64,000 nt of DNA from Morella rubra (taxonomy: Eukaryota > Streptophyta > Magnoliopsida > Fagales > Myricaceae). The notes below the pieces were generated by a model that was not told the DNA's origin, ran no database searches, and saw only the letters and a list, made by a program, of their open reading frames with translations. Within the stretch, counting starts at the first letter, position 1. Each line of letters starts with the position of its first letter. The stretch is taken from contig CM025849.1 of assembly GCA_003952965.2 (NCBI GenBank), forward strand, positions 22,190,131 through 22,254,130, read 5' to 3'. A program made the translations under genes and the position numbers. Below, in pieces: positions 56,865 to 64,000 of this stretch.

Positions 56865-58810
56865 CACTACAAGAGGGATTTAGTGGCGAGACTTTTAACA
56901 ACGACCAAAATTTGGTTGCAAATAATCTACTTTCTAAGATCTAGCTAGAGACCTGACCTCGAAAATTGAACCTTAAAACTCAAGTTGGATTTTTAGGCGA
57001 GCTTGTTTGTGAAATTGTTCAGCTAGATATACATAATAATCAACTCAATCAACAAAATAAGCGAAAAATTAAATCAAGCTTCAATCACACAAAGAGACAA
57101 GGATTTGGTGATGAAGTGGAAAACTTTTAAAATACCATTAAAAGAAAAAATCACTCTGGGTAAGTAGCCACCTGAAATCCACTAAGAAGAAAACCTTACA
57201 AACAGTGATCTAGACATGGACAACCCCTACTGCTATCTCTGACAACCCTGATGTAATAATCTAAGCATCCCTACTTAGACCTGCTCTGTGCGACATTCAC
57301 ATTAGACCTTTGAGATTCTTCTCGTGAATTTTCATGAACAACCTTGTTCTTGAATAACCCTTCAACACTCTAAAGGCTTCACAAAGATGATTGAATATGA
57401 GAGAAAAACTAATCAATTGAGGTTCCGAATATCTGAAATTTTTCTCTATCAAATGGAGGCTCTAAGAACCCAAGAATATCCTCTCTAGGGTTTTAGGATT
57501 ACCTCCAACAACTCAATGAGAGAACACTTAAGTTTTTCCATATATAGGGCTATGAAAGATAGGGTTTTTTTACAATTGTCGAATGTTGCTTAACAAGTAG
57601 GGTTTTATTAAAATCGTTGGATGTCGCTTGTGAAACTTGTTTAATCTCTTGAACATTTCAACCAAACAAGCCTAACAAAATACAACTCAACTAGGACATA
57701 TTTTGACACGGAATTTTGCCAATAACAAAAAGACATTAACAATATTTCTTCCTTTAAAGCCACTGAAATTAGTGGTCAAGTTTCACCGCACATAGATCAT
57801 ACAAAGGAAAGAGATGCTAATTAAAACGAAGATATTACCACCGGGAATAGCTTGCCTCTGGAGGAAATGATAAGACAGGATGCATTCAGTACGGAGCCTA
57901 GCTAGTATTATATATAGCGAATTTATGGTTCTTGATGACGTTAATCAATCATGGAATAATACAGCAAGCAAGCAAGGAAAGAGTACTCGGCGAGGTGACG
58001 TCCATATACATGCAAGGAATATATGCTTTATCGGATTCTTTGCCAAACAATTAAAAGAGGGGTCTTTATAATTCATGCACTTCAGGTATTTGTCCACTGT
58101 CCTTTTCCGAGACGACTGAGTGGCCCAAGTTATCGAGAAAGCCTGCCTATGATCTCACCGTCTGTGCCAAATGAATTATTAAAATCAGTATCATGGGTTT
58201 CCATATGGCATCAAAAAATTGGAGTACCCTCTCAAGATGTGTATAATTGCCCTCCTCCTCTTATTCTGCTTAGCAAATCTCCGGTCCTTTCACGGCATGA
58301 CATTCCCCCAGCAGACAATCAATAGATCGTCATATATATTTTTTTCTTGAATTCAGACCGCTTCTCATTATTTTCTTTTCTTCTGTTAATTTCTCTTTAT
58401 TTTCCCTAAATCTGCTAACGGCTTTTCTTCATTCTCCTTAGACTTGCAAAATGCCGAAGGCAGAAAATAAAACAAAGAAAAGTATCCTTCCGAGACGGGA
58501 AAGCTTTTGTCCCAAAATCAACTAATCGTTTGAACCCTTTAGAACGGATAGGAATGATTATGTTCGAACGTCTTCCGACTGAAATATAAATCTGTTCGAT
58601 AAGGAAAATTAACGTTCGAATCACTATAAAAAATTTATGTTCGATGTTTCGTATACCGTTCCAACGCTGTCAAATGGAATGTCTGTAACCATTCTTAATG
58701 CATTACAACGGTTCACGTAATAAATGTTCGGACGGTTTCAGACGTAAAAGGAAAAAATGTGTGAACCATTTTGTAATGTTCTAACGGATATAGTTAATTT
58801 GTTCGATATA
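56865..58810. mobile_element. CACTA-type fragment in copy C
   Basis: Starts CACTACAAGAGGGATTTAG at 56865 and continues 'ttttaacaacgaccaaaatt', like a CACTA subterminal repeat. From 57840 it is nearly identical to 36940-37905 of copy A. It ends in GTTCGA-type motifs and lacks a right terminus. Confidence 0.55.
56915..57790. mobile_element. LTR-like insertion in the copy C CACTA fragment
   Basis: Most of this stretch is absent from copies A and B at the corresponding place; copy B goes from 'aaggaccaaatt' straight to 'agggttttattaaaatcg'. Its 'gatgaagtggaaaac' and 'atcactctgggtaagtagcc' parts resemble 1550-1620 in the Copia remnant, suggesting a related LTR. Ends are uncertain. Confidence 0.45.
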
Positions 58811-58978
58811 CCGATCGAGGAATAAAAAATAGATGTTCAAACATGTTACGAACGAAAAACGCAAAATGTTTGAATAGCATTCAAATGAGGGGATGCACGT
58901 TGTCTTTCGATGCTAAAACTAACGTTGGAATATTTTTTTTTAAAAAATAAATATAAAAAATTGCTAGAATATTATTAA

Positions 58979-59478
58979 GGGGTAATTTTACCCCTTAACT
59001 ATGAGTAAAAATTAATGTCGCCCCCTAACTATCAAAAAGGATTTTTACGCCCTCTAAGTTTTGAAAATCATCAAAATACGCCCTCTGTCTAAATTAGCCA
59101 TTAAGTCAGACATAAAAATTGAAAAATGACCCAAATGCAGTTCAAGTAAAAATTACCAAAAAATATTTAAAAATTTATTAAAACATAATTTTTTTAAAAA
59201 AAAGGCAATTTTATTTTAAATAAATCTATTGAAACTCTATTTTAGTAATTTATTATTTTTTAATTTATTTCTCGAATTTTTACCTATTTTTTAAAATTTT
59301 GTCTTCAAGGGCATTTTGGTCATTTATCATATTTTTTCATCTGACTTAACTGCTAATTTGGATGGAGAGTTACTTTGTTGATTTTTGAAACTTAGAGGGC
59401 ATAAAAATCCGTTTTGATAGTTATGGGGCGGACATTGATTTTTGCTTATAGTTAAGGGGCAAATTATGAAATTATCTC
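58979..59478. mobile_element. 500-bp MULE-type MITE with 9-bp target duplication
   Basis: Inverted termini of about 130 bp: 'ccccttaactatgagtaaaa' on the left against 'gcttatagttaaggggcaaa' on the right, with 'atttttacgccctctaagtt' and its counterpart further in. TATTATTAA flanks it exactly on both sides (58970-58978 and 59479-59487). A perfect 9-bp duplication supports a Mutator-type MITE. The interior is AT-rich and noncoding. Confidence 0.88.
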
Positions 59479-59889
59479 TATTATTAAAAAAACAAATTTA
59501 TTAACACAATATACAATTAAGTAATTAATTACAATATTCAATACAATTAAAATAATACGTAATAAAAAAAAACCTATCTTGGCCGTCGTGGTGGGTATAA
59601 ATTGCTTCATGTCTTTTTCCAACTCCGTGTACATCCTTGTCTTCCTAAATCAGAAATTTGTAATAAATATAACGCTTAAATAATGAAAAAAATAATCATT
59701 AAAAAAAATCAGCTGAATGAAAAATATATATAACTTACCTATATATCTACTCGATGTCGTTTTTGGTGAAGGTGATTCGATATCTACGTAGGAAAAGTTA
59801 AGGCCCCAGATAGGGCTAATGCAGGTGAATAATTATGTTTAACATGTTCAAACCGATCATACGTATTGTTCTCATTCGAACACGTTCTG

Positions 59890-60390
59890 TTAGGAAAATT
59901 AGAAGTTTTGCATTATGCATGACAAATCTAAATTTGAAGTGTTAGGCCTCAAGTGGATTTGCATTACTATAACAATATTAACATGCACATGAAACTAATG
60001 GAAAGAATAATAAAAGTTAATACGACATTTTTCAAACCAGTATCTTTCACTATAATAATTTATAGTTTGGAAGGAAGCAAATTTAATGCCATAATTATTT
60101 GCTTCCTTCCAAACTATAGCATGCAAAGAGCTACTTTTTAGGTATGATTTGTGGTCAAAAGGTCTCTAAAAGTTTGATCCTACTAACCAGTATATTGCTC
60201 TCTTTTTCTTTCAGTACAATGAAAGATGTTGATTTGAAAAATGTTGTATTAGCTTTTGTTATTCTAATTAGTTTCCTATGCATGTTAATATTTTTACATT
60301 AATGCAAATCCATCTAACGCCCAACACCTCAAATTTAGAGTTGTTGTGCATAATGCAAAACTTATAAATTTTTTAACAAAATAAAAAACG
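59890..60390. repeat. Foldback repeat with a near-perfect central hairpin
   Basis: Sequence from about 59890 ('aagttttgcattatgcatga') recurs inverted near 60390-60340 ('gtgcataatgcaaaactt'), and further inner segments also pair. At the centre, 'tatagtttggaaggaagcaa' (60061) pairs perfectly with its complement ending at 60118, with a loop of about 14 bp. The whole could fold into a long imperfect hairpin if transcribed. Confidence 0.75.
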
Positions 60391-60719
60391 TTCGAACAAA
60401 TACAACAAGCTTGAACGGTATAAAAATACCGTTCGAACATGATTGTCATCCCTGCAAATAAACAATTTTAGCATTTCCTTCAAACGCAAACTATTACAGT
60501 GTTCAAATGCTGCGTAAAACCCATGAGAATCACCAATTTAAAAACTCCTAAACAATCCGTAAAACATATTTTTTTTTTTTTTTTTAACTGGTATAACAAT
60601 CCCCCACTACTCTAAGCGTTAAGTCGTCGCATCCACAACAAAGGTTCTTTTGAGAGTTGGGTAAGAAAACCATGCTTCCGAGTAGGAAAAATAAATAAAA
60701 ACGGGAAATGGAAAAAGGT

Positions 60720-61310
60720 TTAACCATGTGATCGTATTATTCGAACACGTTCTGTTAGGAACATTATGCATGACAAATCTAAATTCCTCAAATTTGCGCA
60801 CATAAACTAATGGTAATAAAAGTGAGTGTTTGGAAGGAAGCAAATTTAATGCCATAATTATTAAACTATAGCATGCAAAGAGCTACCAAAAAAAAGATCC
60901 TACTAACCAGTATATTGCTCTCTTTTTCTTTCAGTACAATGAAAGATGTTGATTTGAAAAATGTTGTATTAGCTTTTGTTATTCTATCCATTAGTTTCCT
61001 ATGCATGTTAATATTTTTACATTAATGCAAATCCATCTAACGCCCAACACCTCAAATTTAGAGTTGTTGTGCATAATGCAAAACTTATAAATTTTTTAAC
61101 AAAATAAAAAACGTTCGAACAAATACAACAAGCTTGAACGGTATAAAAATACCGTTCGAACATGATTGTCATCCCTGCAAATAAACAATTTTAGCATTTC
61201 CTTCAAACGCAAACTATTACAGTGTTCAAATGCTGCGTAAAACCCATGAGAATCACCAATTTAAAAACTCCTAAACAATCCGTAAAACATATTTTTTTTT
61301 TTTACTTCTA
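60720..61310. repeat. Direct duplicate of 59870-60590, eroded at its start
   Basis: From 60900 to 61300 it matches 60178-60575 almost base for base. Its first 170 bp match 59870-60170 only with many small deletions, and the central hairpin is reduced to one arm. Confidence 0.85.
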
Positions 61311-63035
61311 AAATATGCATTCAACACCCCTAAACACATATGAAACTAACCATAAGCATTTAAACATAAATTTCGTCCACAAAATCAAACCACAACAACC
61401 AAAATTCTTACCTAAAAAACTAAGAAATTCATTGATTAAGTTGATAAAATTTACCTCTAAAACACAAAGAAGCTCCATTTGAGTATTTTCTTACAAAAAT
61501 AAGATAAAAAACATAAGATTTCTGTATAAAAAGAAAACTTTGGCAAATTTGTGGTGTTTTGAGAGTTTGGGTGAAATGAGATCTCACGATCGAGTCTGCG
61601 ATATTTGAGTTCGTTCAAACGCTATTGGTTATGTTAGAAAGGAACGTCAAAAAAGGGTGGAAAAAAAGAGCACATAAATTATCGTTCGAACACTATTTTC
61701 ACACGTCTGAACGATTCATTTTTTATCTGATTGATGTCATTAGTTTTCAAATAACATTCTAACAATTATTAAAAGCCTATTTGAATGTTATTTAGATAAT
61801 GAAACAATGTAGTTTCTTGCTTTTTAGCGTTCGAACAATAATATATAATGTTTGAACGGTTTTGGGAATAACTTAATTCTTACTTAAATGCTATGTAATT
61901 AAATTATTAGCATAATTTTATTAACTATAGATATATTACAGCACACGTGTAGGAGTATAATTATGTAAGTATATTATAAGAGTGTTAAGTGTAATAAACA
62001 CAATATATTTATCTATGTAAGTATGAAAGTATATGTATAAGAGTGTTAAGTGTTAAGTATTAAGTATTAAGTATAAAAACTTTATTTGTATTTAACGATG
62101 TTTAAGTAATTACAAACACATGTAAGTATCATAGCACATGAATGACAGTTGGAAATTCCTGTTACTACTAACAGATGATGTGTAACTATCGTTGTAAGTA
62201 TTTTAGTATATGTATGAAATCTCATTACTACATAATGATGTAGATAACAAAATTACGTGCATAATGTTATTTAAACATGTATGTATGTATCACAACACAT
62301 GTTATGAGAGTATCAAAATATTGTTACTACTTAACAGTATGTAAGGATAAACGCAATATAAAATATAACATAGGTAAGTGTATATGAGCATGCAAATCTT
62401 ACTAGTACCAATAGGAATATGCAATTATATGTGTAACGAAAACAATTATATGTTATTATAAGTATAAGGTACTATAAAATATAAGTATAAGGTACAATTA
62501 AATAATATATATATTAGGTATATATTAAATAATATGTAAATGTAAATATTTGATTTTGATAAATTTTATTCCTTTTATATTTTTAATTCATTTTATAATT
62601 TTATTTGATTTAAAATGTGAGGTAGTTCTAATGTTCACCAGATTACCGTTCAAACCTAAATAAGTAACCACTCGAATGTTTTATCTATCCTAAATGATAG
62701 CGTCTAATAGCCATCCATTCTAATGGTTTATAGCGTTAGAACGGAAAATAAATTTATTACTACTTAATTTTTAGATTTCTTAATATAATAAATGAGAATA
62801 ATTTTATGAGCAATATTAGTTTTATATGATAAAAAAAATTTTATTGTCATTCTATGTACTACGTATTATTATTCCTATTATTCCATGTGATTTCCTTTTT
62901 AATCGTAATTTAATTACCAACTAAAAATATGCATAAAAAAATAGATCATCAAGGACAAATATTATAATATGTACAAACATAATTGTTCAAATGTCTAAAA
63001 AAAACATAACAAAATACTATAAAAAACAACTTGGC
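61311..63035. other. AT-rich stretch with scattered GTTCGAAC-type motifs, no gene
   Basis: GTTCGAAC or near variants appear at about 61684, 61829, 62648 and 62668, among AT-rich and 'gtaagtat' low-complexity sequence (61960-62480). No coding frame is supported. It may be the body of the CACTA-like element family that carries the same motif at 58530-58900. Confidence 0.45.
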
Positions 63036-63235
63036 CTTCTTCTTTATTGCCTTGACCAAGTTATGCTCAACATCATCTATCCTCTGCATGATGTCTTCAA
63101 AGCCGAGGTCTTGAGCCTTCTTTCATTCCAGCTGTATTGACTCATCCTCCTTGAGTCTCTCCTCCATAGCTGCTAGGCTGCACCGATTCGAGCTACAAGA
63201 TCCAAGATTGTCCAATTATGCCGGTATTACAAGAG
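63036..63235 (-). pseudogene. Helical C-terminal fragment, possibly of a CACTA-associated protein
   Basis: The minus strand reads AAMEERLKEDESIQLE, a stop, then DLGFEDIMQRIDDVEHNL and a lysine-rich end. A charged coiled coil like this is common at the C-terminus of CACTA/Ptta-type plant transposon proteins, and the surroundings have CACTA character, but the fragment is short and contains a stop. The identity is uncertain. Confidence 0.3.
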
Positions 63236-63239
63236 AGTG

Positions 63240-64000
63240 AGTCAAGCACAAAATTCTTGAATTAAATAATATTGTTTAATTACAACCCAAGATTCAAATA
63301 AAAGAAAAAATAATAAGAACATAGTCTGAAATTGAAATAGAAATTCCATAAAATTAAAGAGCAAGAAACTTAAATCTAAATCATGGGAATTGAAATACAA
63401 GACATTGGAATAATAAAGCATAAAAAAAAATAATATAAAAACTGAAAATAATGAAGAGAGAGAGAGAGAGAGAGAGAGTAGAGATCCGACTAAAGAGAAA
63501 AAAAAAGGAGAATAGAAAGAGGTGAGAGTATTGGCTAAGGGAGAAGAGAGAGGAAGGAAAAAGAAAAGGGAAAAAAAGGGTGAGAAGTTGAGAGAGAGAA
63601 GAGAGTAACACATAAAATAGAAGAGAGAAAGAGTGGGGTTTTGGATGAGAAAAATAATGGAGGAAAGATAAAAGAGTGAAGAGAGGTGTGGCTAGGTGAG
63701 AATAGAGGAGAGGAGAAAAAGTGCAGCCAAGAGAGTGAAAGAAGGGAAAAAGAGAAAAGAAATAGGGAGAGAAAAGGGTTGAGCGGCTAGGTTAAAATAA
63801 AGAGTGAAAAAAAGAAAGAAGAAAATAGGAGAGACAAAATAGTGAAAGTGTCGACAAGGAGAGAAGAAAAAGGGAGGAGAGAGCGAAAATAAGGAAAATG
63901 AGGCTAGGTTAGAAAAAGAATAAGTTGTAGTGCTTGGTAGGTTAAAAAGAAGGGAGAGTGAAAAGAGAGATGGAGGACCAAGATTTAAGTTTCTCTTATT
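63240..64000 (-). repeat. Polypurine stretch, inverted relative of the 23430-24240 repeat
   Basis: On the minus strand it shows the same order of words as 23430-24240: a long C/T tract with 'taacctagcc' punctuation, then 'ggaatttctatttcaatttc' and 'tcttgggttgtaatt'. A pure GA run lies at 63455-63478. The copy is cut by the window edge. Confidence 0.65.

Noticed and set aside
63242-63613. Leu/Phe/Ser-rich 'membrane' frames
   Set aside because: Low-complexity translation of the polypyrimidine tract. The same kind of frame appears at 23880-24098 and 24972-25178 for the same reason.

Overview
This is a plant nuclear genome window, probably from a woody eudicot, although the species cannot be named from the sequence. 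It is AT-rich, its genes have short exons with GT-AG introns, nearly everything between genes is transposable-element debris, and a run of exactly 1000 N marks a scaffold gap (9295-10294). I see no bacterial, organellar or CRISPR features and no tRNA or rRNA gene.

Layout. 1-900: last exon of an ankyrin/PGG membrane-protein gene, cut off by a retroelement. 900-6000: minus-strand SIRE-like Copia remnant with a plant-transposon-domain ORF between RNase H and the presumed 3' end. 6000-9294: gene-free and G-poor on the + strand. 11694-19280: the one clearly intact conserved gene, GPN3 (GPN-loop GTPase 3), nine exons on the minus strand, with a last intron of about 3.9 kb swollen by insertions. 20-24 kb: LTR-element debris and a long polypyrimidine repeat. 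25884-34174: an 8.3 kb MULE with 212-bp terminal inverted repeats, a decayed mudrA-like transposase on + and a convergent GRF-zinc-finger/coiled-coil/membrane gene on -. 34.2-42.9 kb and 52.6-58.9 kb: copies of one large duplicated segment carrying a minus-strand gene built from tandem Copia-Gag-like exon modules joined in phase to an ankyrin exon; CACTA-type DNA lies next to it. 43-52.6 kb: F-box pseudogene, Gypsy-type ORF split by a hAT element with a perfect 8-bp target duplication, and a Gypsy gag-pol pseudogene without integrase flanked by inverted LTR pieces. 52765-54109: Pack-MULE-like element carrying a small ORF. 58.9-64 kb: a 500-bp MULE-type MITE, foldback repeats, a field of GTTCGAAC-type motifs, and an inverted relative of the 23-24 kb polypyrimidine repeat.

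The most interesting object is the gene at 54767-56555 (-). Three tandem Gag-like modules, each on its own exon with phase-1 junctions, are followed by a splice site that once led into ankyrin repeats. A deletion in the ankyrin exon leaves an apparently intact open frame of 322 residues. The sister copy at 34.5-36.5 kb keeps the ankyrin exon but has broken modules. Second is the MULE with its convergent GRF gene, which resembles the mudrA/mudrB layout of maize MuDR with a different second protein.
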